A stretch of 64,000 nt of DNA from Notospermus geniculatus (GCA_002633025.1 NMRB01000842.1:202414-266413), one strand, 5' to 3'; positions 34,701 to 44,439 are shown, counted from the stretch's first letter. Program-made: numbers and translations. The notes: generated by a model from the sequence alone, not told the origin.

Positions 34701-35508
34701 CACGTTAATGAAGTCAGAATTCCAAAATACGTTTTCATTGTTGAGAAAATCTCATTTTTGTGAAAATTTTCTCAAGCTATGCCCTTTATTGGAGGTTTGA
34801 CCATTCCAGACATGAGCAATAACAACAATTGACTGAGTATGGTAACTCAATGGGCTTGTATTGTGGAACCAAGCAGTCCTGGAATTCTATTCAAATGTCA
34901 GGTATGCCAGGGAGGCTTACATCATAATGCCACTGTACATTCTGAATAGGAGTGGGCCTACCAGTATGCAGTGCATTGAGTTCAGAGGGTTTAGTCTAGA
35001 AACCCTTTGCTTAGGACTGACATTCAAGCTGAAAATTATATTGAGAAAAATAAGCATTTTCATCAGTTTTCAAAACAAATTTTGAAATTCTAACTCCATC
35101 AACATGTAGATACAAACCTCAGGTTACAAGTACGCAGGAAATAAACTCTTTGTTTTTTGTGATAAAGCCACATTATGTACCGAAAGGTGGACCATTGTTT
35201 TAGCTAATTAGGGCATCTGCTGGTGACAAACTCCACATTTTTGTTTTTCCAATGTCCATCTGGTACATATGGTGCAGCTGTAGTTCAAAATGGCCAGGGC
35301 ATTTCAAAGATATTTGACATTTTTAGAAAACAGGACTCTGAAAATTTGGTGAGTGGACCTAGCCCTTAAAGAATTCTAAAAAACGGAAAGCGTAACCTAC
35401 CGTTACACGAAACTCACTAGTCTGGTGAATGGTTAACAATCCAAGCCACACGAAGATAGTCAGGACCAACATTAGGTTCTTAATGGTTCGCTTTCTCGTC
35501 GATGCCAT
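28771..35508 (-). CDS. Membrane-anchored short-chain collagen C4-like protein, unit 4 (intact)
   Basis: Exons 35401-35508, 32579-32636, 32328-32393, 29194-29432 and 28771-29028 have the same lengths (108, 58, 66, 239, 258 nt) and phases as unit 2, again 242 residues. Splice sites are good: donors GTAGGT, GTGAGT, GTAGGA and GTAGGT; acceptors TTATCAG, ATTCCAG, AATCAAG and TTGGCAG. It keeps the basic start, the hydrophobic anchor, GREKRS, the GASYIRWGRKDCP motif and all cysteines. Compared with unit 2, changes cluster after the FAGGG and GYLMT motifs. Introns 1-3 are swollen by transposons, a 143-bp tandem repeat and an assembly gap. Exon 3 and exon 4 lie on opposite sides of that gap, so linkage depends on the scaffold being right. 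Confidence 0.8.
29521..29953. other. Repeat ends next to the gap
   Basis: 29521-29600 is an inverted partner of 57150-57260 (shared GGGCTGCCGCACAAT and CCTATTGTTATGGGCTGC-type words). At 29650 a TTAA followed by AGGGACTAGGAAAATTTTTT opens a copy of the MITE at 47310-47462, whose other end is not seen before the gap. Confidence 0.5.
29954..30815. other. Assembly gap (862 N)
   Basis: Unknown sequence inside intron 3 of the unit 4 gene, followed by a run of 19 G (30816-30834) that may itself be an artefact. Long open frames across it are meaningless. Confidence 1.
30912..31063. mobile_element. Hairpin MITE (CTTACGAAAATGT ends)
   Basis: CTTACGAAAATGTGGCACGT with its inverse 150 bp on; the arms share GTAAATGACATTGC and ACGTGGTAATGGGC. 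The centre is A/T-rich. Confidence 0.8.
31100..32140. repeat. Tandem repeat, about 143-bp period, eight units
   Basis: CCTTCCCC-type phrases recur near 31106, 31204, 31337, 31482, 31624, 31767, 31907 and 32051. Each unit ends with GCCGCCATCTTGGATG. Short open frames inside are by-products. Confidence 0.85.
32685..33018. mobile_element. Hairpin MITE, GGGTTGGTTCTAAACC family
   Basis: GGGTTGGTTCTAAACCTGGCA and inverse. The arms carry a CTGGCA microsatellite, then ACCAGTTTAACATGGATCAA and inverse. Related ends occur in the 1.2-kb element at 59509-60731. Located in intron 1 of the unit 4 gene. Confidence 0.85.
33853..34368. mobile_element. GGGAGTTTTCGCAA hairpin MITE, split by a second MITE
   Basis: Arms GGGAGTTTTCGCAA and CCGAAACGCCAACGCGAACG with inverses at the far side. 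Units 1 and 3 show the empty host site (GTAGGCCGACAT...). The right arm is interrupted by the 379-bp MITE at 33961-34339. A relative without the insertion is at 54890-55016. Confidence 0.85.
33961..34339. mobile_element. 379-bp MITE, 8-bp target duplication, copy 2
   Basis: Same element as 12871-13248, flanked by GCGTTTCG at 33953-33960 and 34340-34347, inside the arm of another MITE. Confidence 0.9.
34443..35365. mobile_element. TTAA-flanked 923-bp element
   Basis: Inverted ends GGGCTAGGTCCACTCACC with TTAA at 34439-34442 and 35366-35369. The arms extend over about 90 bp (ACATTT and AAATGTC blocks). It lies in intron 1, 36 bp from exon 1 of the unit 4 gene. Units 1 and 3 show the uninterrupted site. 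No transposase. Confidence 0.85.
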
Positions 35509-36097
35509 TGTGGATAACGTAAGACGTTGTTGGCCACTCAACGAAATATAGTCTCTCCCGAAGTGTTTCGTCTTCAGGCCAAGGCGTACTGCTTGTTTGT
35601 ATTGTCAAACAATTGGAAACGTTTCTTATATCTCGCTGCATCAACTGGCAACATATCCTTTAGAGATATATTCCAGACATCCTGAGTAAGTGACCAAGAG
35701 ACGTGAGTACTTCCGTTGATTCCAAGTAATCATGACCCGACACTGGGCGTTTAGCAAGGAAGCAGCCATCACGAAAATGGTCCAGAAAGTTTTTTTCTTC
35801 AAGAAATGAGAATGTCGAGTGGCCATTTGTTCGTCTTCTTCCTGTACACTCTGTTGATGAACATACTGTATCGACTGAATTATCCCGCTGATGGCAAAAC
35901 CACGCCGATGACACATTCATTGAATATAGGTGGCCTACATTGTCGGGGGTCGATGTCACATTTCACAGTATGGTCGTTTGTTACCTAAAGCTCGAATAAT
36001 TGATCATAGTGCCTTATTATCGGAGAACGTCAAAACCACACAAAACAACTTGTTATTTTCAATACAATTTTATTAACACAATTAACCCGTTCTGTTC
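35509..36097. other. Upstream region of unit 4 and junction with the next gene
   Basis: Homologous to unit upstream sequence as far as about 35880 (for example CCGTTGATTCCAAGTA, TGTTGATGAACAT), then unique. On the minus strand AATAAA near 36072 may be the poly(A) signal of the SANT-like gene upstream. Confidence 0.4.
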
Positions 36098-36193
36098 CTA
36101 AAGTGAAAAAAAAATTCTGCTCCTTGTTTGGCATGTCGTCCAAGAAGTCCAGATCAAAATCAACGTCCATTTCTTCGTTAGGCTTGAAGTTAA

Positions 36194-36813
36194 AGGAAAG
36201 GTAAACCCTGGCCAAAACCTTCGTTCTGTAGGTTTTCTGTATATAGATAAACATTTATGCCCTGAAAAAATTACTGATAATACGCCGTATAAGAATAAAT
36301 TGAGCAATTTTGATGTTTTTAGCCAATTCATGAAGCGCGCCATCCATGTCTAATTACTGCCGTCTCTCGCGAGGACTAGCGCGATTATGACGTTTTGCCC
36401 ACCCATACAATACCATCATGGCGGCTTTGTTGCATTGTTTGCATGCCGCGGATGGGGATGAAATTGATCAGTGACTACGATATTCCATTTCGCACATTTC
36501 ATCGCGGCCATGTGACAGAAAATGAAAACTCGCACCATGCACAATCAAGCTGTTCAGCGAAGTGCATCATGTGCGTATGTAGGCCTGCTGTGTGTATGTA
36601 CTTGATGTATGTGTGTGTAGGCCTGCTATTGTTTGGGTGGCGCACTCGTCACTTCCGGTAGAGAGAAAACGCGAACCCAGCGAAACGGGCTGCCGATTTT
36701 TTATCACTAAAAAATTATATGTAGGTTCAGTGTACATGGCTGATAACTTGCAGTTTTCTTTTTATACTTAATGGTTCTGTACATAATCTAAAGTCCCACG
36801 GTTTACCTTTCCT
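36194..36813. mobile_element. TTAA-flanked 620-bp element inside a coding exon
   Basis: AGGAAAGGTAAACC and inverse with TTAA at 36190-36193 and 36814-36817. Removing it with one TTAA restores an open frame of the SANT-like gene (VQPAELNFKPNEE, minus strand). No coding capacity; contains a GTGTATGT-rich stretch. Confidence 0.8.
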
Positions 36814-36857
36814 TTAAGTTCGGCCGGTTGGACTGCATGCAGCATTACCAGCTTGAC

Positions 36858-37861
36858 CTGTCAAGCCACTCACACGCCATGCGGTATCGACTTGGGAGAC
36901 AGTACAGGCAAGGGTGGTCGTCTATGGCATGATATCCGTTGCAATATTCAATAATTATATTTTCCATCCAAAGTTTCAATATTTTACGCAACGTTTAAAT
37001 TTGTTCATACACTGTCACGAGGGGTGTTGATTTTTTCTGAAAGCCAAATGCATGTCATTTTCAGGTTCGTTTTCCTAATACCAGACATGCATTTCATGTT
37101 ATGATCGTTCCCCCTGTGAACCAGGAAACTGAACGTGAAAATGACACTAAGATATACTTTTTGGGTGTGTGGGGTAATTACGCATTTCTACACGCCTCAG
37201 AAAGTTCCTACCGCAATCGTGGCCAATAGGAGATCGGAATTTATCTACATGACCTGTCACCATCCTCATCTGCAGGACAAATGAAAAAATATATAATCAA
37301 ACAGCAGTTTAGAAGATTTACTAAAATTAAAATTTAGTTAAAATAATACATAGCAAAAAAAGCAATTTCTGGTCATCAGTTCCAAGAATTGAGGGTCAAA
37401 CGGTCGGGATTTTTCCCCCATTTTTTGGAAGATAATTTTATTGCAGAAACAGGGATCATATTACACCAAATGTTATCTGAAAGCGTGGGGCCGCAACAAA
37501 AGCCGCTCTGGCATCCATGACTGAAGTAAGGGAGAGGGAAAGGGAAAAAATGTTTATTTTTCAATTCTGTTTTGTCAAGAAACAAATTCTTTCCTGGATG
37601 GTCAAATTTTAAGGGGCGGTCGAAAAATTCCAAATGACCAGAAAAAACGCAATGTTTGCTCAGCCTAAACCAATTTTTGAGAGGAAAATTCTCACGCTGG
37701 TGATAGCAAATCTTTACAACAAATTTGAAAAGTCTATGATGGGCGGATAGGACACATATCGGCTGACTCGAGGCGGAGGGTAAAAGTGAAGATAGAGTCA
37801 AACAACAAAGTTTTAGAAGAATAAACTCAAAAGATAGGCTATATCTGCTACTCTCGCTTAC
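36858..37861. other. Intron 3 of the SANT-like pseudogene
   Basis: No exon or clear repeat. The 191-codon open frame on the minus strand (37376-37951) begins in exon 3 and reads on through its GTAAGC donor into this intron, so its C-terminal part is not trusted. Confidence 0.5.
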
Positions 37862-38384
37862 CACTAGGCAATTTTTCTTGAATGCATACATTGCAGCATC
37901 TCTCACCATCAGACCTTGCTGCTTCTGCTCATCTTCTGTAGTCAGCTTCACTACTTTGGGCTTGGCAGCTTTTGCATCTTCAATAAGCTCCTGCAGTTCA
38001 GTGAGCAGTTGGTCCCTTTCATTGTGTTACTATTCAGTCCCTGATCTAAAACAATGAAAAAATTTAAAATTACTTATTTTAATCAGAGCCAGTCATTCAC
38101 AAAGGCGTTGGAGACATAAATGACGAAATCTGGTCAGAGAATGATAGGCCTAGTCAGAAATCAATTGGAAATATCCAGAAAATGGATGGAAACATTGAAG
38201 AGACTCACTTAAGAGGTAAATTTTGCAGGTCAGTGCCCTGTATCTGTGAAATTAAAATGCCATTTTTCATTCTCTGATTGTAAATTTCCTCAGGTAGGTA
38301 CTTACGCTCTCAAGGAGGCCATTTCATTCTGTCGGTGTTTCCTCAGCAGCTTGTCCATCCGTTCCCTGCACTGCCGGACTGTAA

Positions 38385-38702
38385 GGCTGCGTATCCATAG
38401 GCTGTTCCCTTGTGCACTTTTTCCCTGTTCCGTGTTCGCTTGTGACCTTGTGACACGTCACAAAGAGAATGAACACTTGATTTGCTCACTGGCAGTTCCC
38501 ATAGGGCACAAGGCCAGGGTCCATATTCATAAACATACTTAAGTCAAAGTGTGATACTTATCTTTTGTGTTGAACAAAGGATAAGTATCACACTTAGACT
38601 TAAGTAGTTTTATGAATACGGGTCCAGGTCCCATTGTCCTAACGGCACGAGTCCACGGAACAAGGGAAATTCCACAAGGGAACAGCCTATGGAATCGCAG
38701 CC
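38385..38702. mobile_element. TAA-flanked MITE forming almost all of intron 1
   Basis: Ends GGCTGCGTATCCATAGGCTG and inverse, with TAA at 38382-38384 and 38703-38705. On the minus strand the surrounding sequence reads GAAGGTGACAGGTGCG-TTA-[MITE]-TTA-CAGTCCGG. It carries a further MITE at 38517-38625. Confidence 0.85.
38517..38625. mobile_element. Nested hairpin MITE of the GTATTCATAAA family
   Basis: GGGTCCATATTCATAAAC and near-inverse; the centre has AAGTGTGATACTTATC and its inverse. Inserted within the 38385-38702 MITE. Confidence 0.8.
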
Positions 38703-38865
38703 TAACGCACCTGTCACCTTCTAGTGCACCAGTCAGTTTGGTTCGAATAGAATCCCACACCTCCAATTCTTTCCTTTTCTCAAGAGAATAAGGAATTGCA
38801 GCACAAACCTCCCTCAGCAACAGCACATCCAAAACAGGATAAAACATTACATTTTTTTTCGCCAT

Positions 38866-39132
38866 TCTGGAAAGAGCAAAATATCAATTTAGGTTTATCC
38901 TGGACCCCCCCCCGTCCCCTTGCGCACCATCACTGTGGTGGTGCAACTTTCCACACATTTCATAGACAGAGAGGGGGTGCACAGCACAGGCTCCCTATGG
39001 ATGCAGCCTCGTTGAGACTAACTGAGCTGCCTATTTATTATACCAACCATACCTAGGCCTATAGTAAGGCATGTAAGGTGGAGCACAAATCGAGAACTCC
39101 GTCGCTGAGAAAGTGAACGTACCATGCCATAG
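38866..39132. other. 5' flank of the SANT-like gene, no feature
   Basis: C-rich and A/T patches, no promoter motif that I would defend. Confidence 0.3.
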
Positions 39133-39379
39133 GCCCTAAGGCTATACGAAAACACCGGTTAACAAAGGCTTCCCGGAGATTCACGACCGTGAAGCCATTG
39201 TTATCCCGCGTTTTCGTATAGCGTATACTTCTATGTAAGGGAAGCCTTAGGCTTCCTTTACATTGAAGTATACGGTATACGAAAACGTCGGTTAACAATG
39301 GCTTCACGGTCGTGAATCCTCGGGAAGCCTTTGTTAACTGGCCTTTTCGTATACAGTATACTTCATTGTAAGGGAAGCC
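39133..39379. mobile_element. Double-hairpin repeat with GTATACTTC arms
   Basis: Alternating direct and inverted copies of ACGGTCGTGAA, TTTTCGTATA and AAGGGAAGCCT (three GTATACTTC-type copies). Looks like two related MITEs fused head to head. The next element is inserted in its last arm. Confidence 0.6.
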
Positions 39380-39382
39380 TAA

Positions 39383-39809
39383 GGCCCCGATTACATAGAG
39401 CTATACGCTATTCGGTATGGGGAGCGCCAATTGGTCACGTGATGACTACTGATAGAGCAGACGAGACACCTAGCGTTGACCTAGGCCCATTGTTCGAGAG
39501 ATGCGGTTCACCAAGCACGGCCAATCACACCTTGAATCGTCATGAATAATAGGTGGCATTGGTGTACTATCAGTTCAAAACCACGCGTATATTCTCGCGT
39601 GGTCGGCGTGATCGGTGTTCCCTATTCTAGGCACGTTTCGTAGGGCACGTGTATAGTTTGAATCGAGCAAGGTTAGTTTCAATGAGTGGTTTACATCAGA
39701 CTAGACTATTCTGAGGGCACGGTATTCGCTTTTTGTTCGTATTGTGCATGCCCAATTTTTGACCGTATACCGAATACCGAATAGCGTATAGCTCTATGTA
39801 ATCGGGGCC
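39383..39809. mobile_element. 427-bp MITE with TAA duplication
   Basis: GGCCCCGATTACATAGAGC and inverse (more than 35 bp of nearly perfect TIR), flanked by TAA at 39380-39382 and 39810-39812. PIF/Harbinger-like by duplication and G-rich ends. Confidence 0.88.
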
Positions 39810-40029
39810 TAATGGTTGTGCTGTACATTTGTACAGGGTAAATGCGAATCAGATGTTCGCATTTCGTTTACAATGTCATTTGTGGCCGTCAGGGTAATGG
39901 CATTGTTGTCGCCGTTTACTGTTGCGAGAATCTTTCGTTCTGCTGTTCCATGAATGTTTATAGTTGCTGTATATTCATCGTTTTCGATCTAAAATTATGT
40001 AATGAATGAACTGACTGAAAGTAAGCAGT

Positions 40030-40345
40030 GAATGAACTTGAAAGAGAAGAAAAGAAGTTTGCCACAGAGAGAAGGAAGTTTAGTGAAGAAAAAGAAAGGA
40101 CAGTTTGATGAAGAGAAAGGAACAGTTTGGTGGTGAAGGACAGTATTTGGTGAACGAAGGTGTATAAAGAGAAAGGAAAAGTTTGCTGGAGAAAAAAAGA
40201 AGAGTGTAGCAAAGTGAAAGAAGAGTTTGGTGAAGAAAAATGACAGTTTGGTGAAGAGAAAGAAACAGTTTTGTGGGGAATGACAGTACGGTATTTGGTG
40301 AACGAAGGAGTTTAAAGAAAAAGAAAAGTTTGCTGGAGAAGAGGG
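40030..40345. repeat. Purine-rich imperfect repeat (GAAGAGAAAG, AGTTTGGTG)
   Basis: Degenerate short repeats; two longer blocks (40110-40165 and 40255-40345) share GTATTTGGTGAACGAAGG and AAAGTTTGCTGGAGAA. No gene from 39810 to 41600 that I recognise. Confidence 0.6.
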
Positions 40346-40497
40346 GATTTAGGCGTATCGTGATCACCAACTGTAACATTACTATTGTTATTGAAAGTTC
40401 TGTAGATGCGCATGCAGGCACTGTAAATATTAAAGCCCCACTGTATTGAATGTGAAAAACGCAAATCATCGCCGCGATTCTCGCACGACGTCACAAC

Positions 40498-40710
40498 GTC
40501 AGCGTAGTGTAAAATGTACTACGCTCTGTCAGAATACATTAGAGCTCTCCCTGCAGTGTTATCCAATGCGTGCTGAAAACTAGGCCTTGATTCTGTGAAG
40601 TGCGTATCAGCAAGCATTTTGGGGACCTTCACGAGGCTATGGGACCTCTATGTGCACTCTCCTAACTTTTTTAAAATATCGTAAAATTCAATACTGCGGG
40701 GCTTTAAAGC
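40498..40710. repeat. Dispersed repeat R, copy 1
   Basis: Phrases GTGTAAAATGTACTACGCTC, CTTGATTCTGTGAAGTG, GGACCTTCACGAGGCTA and AAATTCAATACTGCGGGGCTT also occur at 43645-43840 and, interrupted, at 47466-48445. Confidence 0.75.
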
Positions 40711-41599
40711 TCTGTAGATACGCATGCTCGCACTGTAAATATTGAAAGTGCCGGTACTGTAAATATTGAATGTTCTGTAGGTACGTATGCACGCATTGTA
40801 CTAGTTATGTGATAGTGGCAGAAAAACCTATGAGCAGACACATCCACGAGCATGCACATTTATAAGTAGGCCTACTTACAGTGAATGCGGTGTCTTCGGC
40901 ACTTTGTAATGACACTATACCCTGGTAGTCCGTCACCTCTAGGTTTTCTGCACGTAGGCGTTTGTTTTTGAAATGGTCATCAACGTTTTTGGTCATGTTG
41001 TTCCATACTTTAATGTTGACTTGTATGGTAAACTTTGTTATTTATGGTATTTTAGCATTTAGAGTTCAATGGTGCTAAGGAACAAAGTGCTCGGTGGTAA
41101 ATATATGATACAAGTACGGTAATTTGTGGTACTTTCTGTGAGGCTTATCTTTGGCAGAGTCTGGACATTGTTCTTCACTTTTTCTTTTCAATGGTGGCAC
41201 ATCCATATTGAAGTTTGCTTTCCTATATTATGGGTATTTCGATCAAACACTGCAAACAACCACGAAAGTACTCATGTATTGAATTTAGTTCTAATGCCAC
41301 AAAAACCCCATTCATACTGAGTGTCGGTTGACTGGTTTAGATTTGCGAAGAATGGCCACGTCCGTGGACGGTTTACTTTCAACCTTCGTACGTCCATGTT
41401 CCATTGAAACCCCCTCCAATTTCCTTGAGTGACTTCGCTGGGTGGAACCACACTTTCCATTCGATGTACTATTCTCCTACAAAACAATACCCTCTCAAAC
41501 CTATACTTACAGTCGGGCCCGGAAGCCACACCAGTATTTTCGCATTTGTCCAACAGCGCAACTAAGTGTCCCAATCTGAGAATCTCGGTTCAAACAGTC

Positions 41600-43040
41600 G
41601 GAGGTAAACCGCATTTACCGGGTGTCTTATAAAGTGAAACTGCCGTACGAGGACATCCCATCAGGCAAATGTTCCCGATGGTTCCATGTATTTGAAAAGG
41701 GTACGAATTGCAGTACACCTCTCACCATGTCTGCAATGTTAACATTAACAAGTTCTCTATGTGGTCCGAAGTCATTCGTCGGTAATTCTGACAATTCCTT
41801 CAGGACGTCGATGAATCTGTATCTGATGTCTGTGTGTGATCCGGGCGGAGGAAAAAGTCTGATTACGGAAAAGTGGTGGAGCCTGTAGCAGAAGTGTTCT
41901 TGGAAGAGACAGAAAAGCCACTTGTCCTGACAACATACAGCAGGAGATTCGCAAGGATACGGCTTGGTGACCTGTGATGATAGGCTACTGTCATCCGTGA
42001 GAAGCAAGGAGGGTAAAGGAGAGAACGAGAGGGGTCTGCTCTGTCAATTGTGGGAAGGCAAAGGTGACTCCAGTACATTTATTGCTCGGCAAAGAATATT
42101 TAAGTGTGCTTCGCTGTGCATGCACATCTCTATTCAGCCCGACCCTCTCCTGTCAGAATTGGCGCAGCTCTGCAGTTGCAATGACGGTTTCATTGAGAGG
42201 TTTCTGATCATTTGTAGTAAACCGAAAATATATCCACCAACAACTCTACGTGAAAACTTCAACCTTTTAACCATGATTATGGGTCTGAAAGAAGACGACA
42301 TTGCCGCTATGTTTATGATAATTTATCAGTTCCGCAAGGATGAAGAAGTAAAATGCACTTTATCGGCAGATGCCCAAGAGAGTTTTGACCATATAATGGA
42401 GAAGTACGCCCAGGCGGTTGATGCAAAGTATAATTCGGATTCAGGTAAGGGTCACGTGCATTTTCTTGAACAGTTCAACAAATCACCCAGCCCACGTGCC
42501 CAACATTTTTCCGCCACTGTCACTTGGTGGCCACGACGCCTGTTTTAAGCACGTAATCCAAAGATTGAAAAAGTATACCCGTAAATTCTTTGTGGACCGC
42601 TATTAACTGATTTGTCCCTGAAATATTCTGCAGCTGATAAATATTTAATAGCCGCTCCATGAGCTACGAAGGGTTACCACTTAACCACATATCCGTTGAA
42701 TAGTACAGGCTTCTAGTGTACCCCATGCCCGGCCGCTGTAGTATTCGAAATACCTCAACTGTATCTTTTTTCCAGATGCGGAGGCTCCCAGGTGGACGAA
42801 GGAGTTTTCTCCTCCAGCAAAGATACTTCCCATCTCCTACGGCTAGCAGCCAACCCCCGTGTACTGTTCCACGCTATGGAACACCGACTTTACCGGCTGG
42901 AAGGGGATCGCGTAATTCCGACAGAAATAAGCGCTCCTTACCTGGCCTTCGCCAGAAAACTGTATATATCCATGACGGAGCAGATGACGTACGAGATTCT
43001 TTTGGACTACTCGCAGGGTACTGATGGACGCCTCGTTTAA
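41600..43040 (+). pseudogene. DUF3987-type P-loop protein gene, frameshifted
   Basis: Conserved pieces run in family order but in changing frames. First comes KLPYEDIPSGKCSRWFHVF ... PLTMSAMLTLTSSLCGP ... SVCDPGGGKS (Walker A, near 41840-41870), then VVEPVAEVFLEETEK after a shift near 41873. After another shift near 41936 the frame GYGLVTCDD, KGENERGLLCQLWEGKGDST and PDPLLSELAQL is open to a GTAAGG donor at 42444. A second exon from about 42776 reads EFSPPAKILP, shifts again near 42830 and ends LAFARKLYISMTEQMTYEIL with a stop at 43038. This resembles DUF3987 (YfjI/primase-helicase-like ATPases of mobile elements). At least three frameshifts point to a pseudogene. If they are base errors, the gene could be intact. 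Confidence 0.6.
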
Positions 43041-43046
43041 CATGGG

Positions 43047-43113
43047 CCATTGAACCATCTTTTTTGAAGTTGGGGAGTTGGCCTAGTGGTTAGGGCATGC
43101 TGCCCGTTCATAT
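43047..43113 (+). mobile_element. Truncated copy of the tRNA-derived SINE
   Basis: CCATCTTTTTTGAAGTTGGG, a box A (TTGGCCTAGTGGTTAGGGCA) and then a break. The complete copy follows 30 bp on in the same orientation. Confidence 0.7.
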
Positions 43114-43139
43114 TCTTTACTTATATCTCCTTTAATGTG

Positions 43140-43345
43140 ACCCCTCGCATAACATAAAACTGTTTGAGTTCGGAAATTGTTTGGAGTACTCCTAGGGTAC
43201 TGATGGAAGCCATTGGACCATCTTTTTTGAAGATGGGGATTTGGCCTAGTGGTTAGGGCGTGCTGCCACGTAGTGCTGGCGATTGGTGCCTCATGCGAGG
43301 ATCCTTGGGTTCGAATCTGGTAGGAAGCAATGTCTTTCGCCTTTG
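43140..43345 (+). mobile_element. tRNA-derived SINE
   Basis: Box A TTGGCCTAGTGGTTAGGGCG (43239-43260) and box B GGTTCGAATCTGG (43310-43322), preceded by GTGACCCCTCGCATAACAT and a body also found in the inverse copy at 11385-11600. A Pol III promoter is therefore present; there is no cloverleaf closing stem. Confidence 0.85.
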
Positions 43346-43644
43346 AAACCCAATTTCTATTTCATATTATTTTTAGACGAGAGGTGATAATAGGTTATTT
43401 GGTTTCAAAAGAAATTGAAGAGAGGAAATGTATTAAGTCATTTCTAAAGACACCAGAAACAATAATGATTTTATTGATCTAATTTTTCCAATAAATGCAA
43501 ACACGTAGAATGTTCTCTTTTAGTCATTCCGTTCAACGTTTGGAGTAGAATCAAGCTGATATTTTTGTCCCAACCTTAAAACTAATGTTCTCTTATTTTA
43601 AGGCCCACTGTATTCAGTTCAGAAAGTGCTAACATCCGCCGACA

Positions 43645-43840
43645 TTACTGTAGTGTAAAATGTGCAATGCTCTATCTGATACATTAGCGCCCTGCCAGAA
43701 GGTTTTCCAGTGTGTGCTGAAGTTTAGGTCTTGATTCTTTGAAGTACGTGTCAGGCAAGTATATTGAGGACCTTCACGAGGCTACGAGACCTCTACCTGC
43801 AGTTTCCTAACACTGAAAATACCGTACAGAGGGGCTTTAA
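43645..43840. repeat. Dispersed repeat R, copy 2
   Basis: Same block order as 40498-40710: GTGTAAAATGTGCAATGCTC through GAGGACCTTCACGAGGCTA to AGAGGGGCTTTAA. Confidence 0.7.
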
Positions 43841-43989
43841 TGAATTTTACACTTGACGCACTTTTTGACGAAGAGTTTGGCGATGTACGATTACGGATGA
43901 GGATCTCTTTGGAGGGGAAAAGAATAGAGGATTGTTTGATATACCTAATATGGTGGGTTTTCTTGGTGTGAGCAACAACAGATTCCTTT

Positions 43990-44253
43990 ATGCTTGCAAT
44001 GTCAATAGGTCAACTGAACCTCGGAAGAACAAACGGAATTGTAGTACGCATCGAAAGTAACAGTACATCTTGCACCATACTGGTTCCATCGGAAGACATC
44101 GAACAGTTGTGCACAATAGTCATGATAGTGGATGCGCCGAGAATCTACGGCGTAAATTGCAATCATCTGTCGGTTCGCCTCAGCGATTACAAATTACGAG
44201 ATTGTTTCAGTCAAGTTTTCATCTTTAACGCCAATAAAAGTCTACTCTTTTGA
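43990..44253 (+). CDS. Unrecognised 87-codon open frame
   Basis: ATG-initiated frame (MLAMSIGQLNLGR ... SCTILVPSEDIEQLC ... LSVRLSDYKLRDC). I do not recognise it. It lies just upstream of a decayed relative of the PAN-domain gene and could be a neighbouring exon or remnant of the same locus. Codon usage gives no strong support; possibly not a gene. Confidence 0.2.
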   Translation: MLAMSIGQLNLGRTNGIVVRIESNSTSCTILVPSEDIEQLCTIVMIVDAPRIYGVNCNHLSVRLSDYKLRDCFSQVFIFNANKSLLF

Positions 44254-44439
44254 CGGCCATCCTTTGATACTCCTGAAGAAAAATGTTTTGAACCTTGACT
44301 CAAATCATGTGGATTATGTCAAGCATTATTGTTCTTCGGGGATGATGGTTTAACTGTAGAATGCTTCCGCTGTTCGGAAGACAAAGTTCCGCAGTCCAAT
44401 GCTTTGTGACCACAAAAAATGTCGACTGCATGTCTTCAC

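Larger units (their letters stand above)
14905..35990 (-). repeat. Tandem segmental duplication of the collagen-C4-like gene (four units)
   Basis: Four units share, in order on the minus strand, conserved upstream blocks, exon 1, a conserved intron-1 stretch (phrases TCAAAAGCCACCAGTTGA, GAATCACGTCGAGCATGTC) and then exons 2-5. Exon 1 lies at 16673, 22024, 25192 and 35401 and the last exon at 20095, 23685 and 28771. Unit 1 breaks off at about 14905, just before exon 2. Unit 4 contains the N gap in its intron 3. Unit lengths differ mostly through transposons. Head-to-tail order suggests unequal crossing-over. Confidence 0.85.
36098..38865 (-). pseudogene. Myb/SANT-like DNA-binding protein gene, inactivated
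   Basis: Four exon blocks on the minus strand join in phase: 38718-38865 (ATG start, 49 codons), 38306-38378, 37862-38045, then 36814-36857 plus 36098-36193 around an inserted element. The first two give the three-helix SANT/trihelix layout (LREVCAAIPYSLEKRKELEVW ... RQCRERMDKLLRKHRQNEM). The third is a charged helix (ERDQLLTELQELIEDAKAA ... RDAAMYAFKK). The last is acidic (MDVDFDLDFLDDMPNKEQ). Damage: the third block reads ASGTE then TAG TAA then HNERDQLL, where the family typically has acidic residues; a TTAA element splits the last exon; a MITE splits the first block. Such genes accompany PIF/Harbinger transposons or serve as host factors; no transposase is nearby. The 3' end is uncertain because of a T9 run. 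Confidence 0.65.

Noticed and set aside
37376-37951. 191-codon minus-strand open frame, the longest real one
   Set aside because: Only its first 30 codons are exon 3 of the SANT-like gene; the rest reads through the GTAAGC donor into an intron.
42716-43024. 102-codon frame starting at 42716
   Set aside because: Out of frame with the DUF3987-type sequence, and it starts in the intron before the acceptor.
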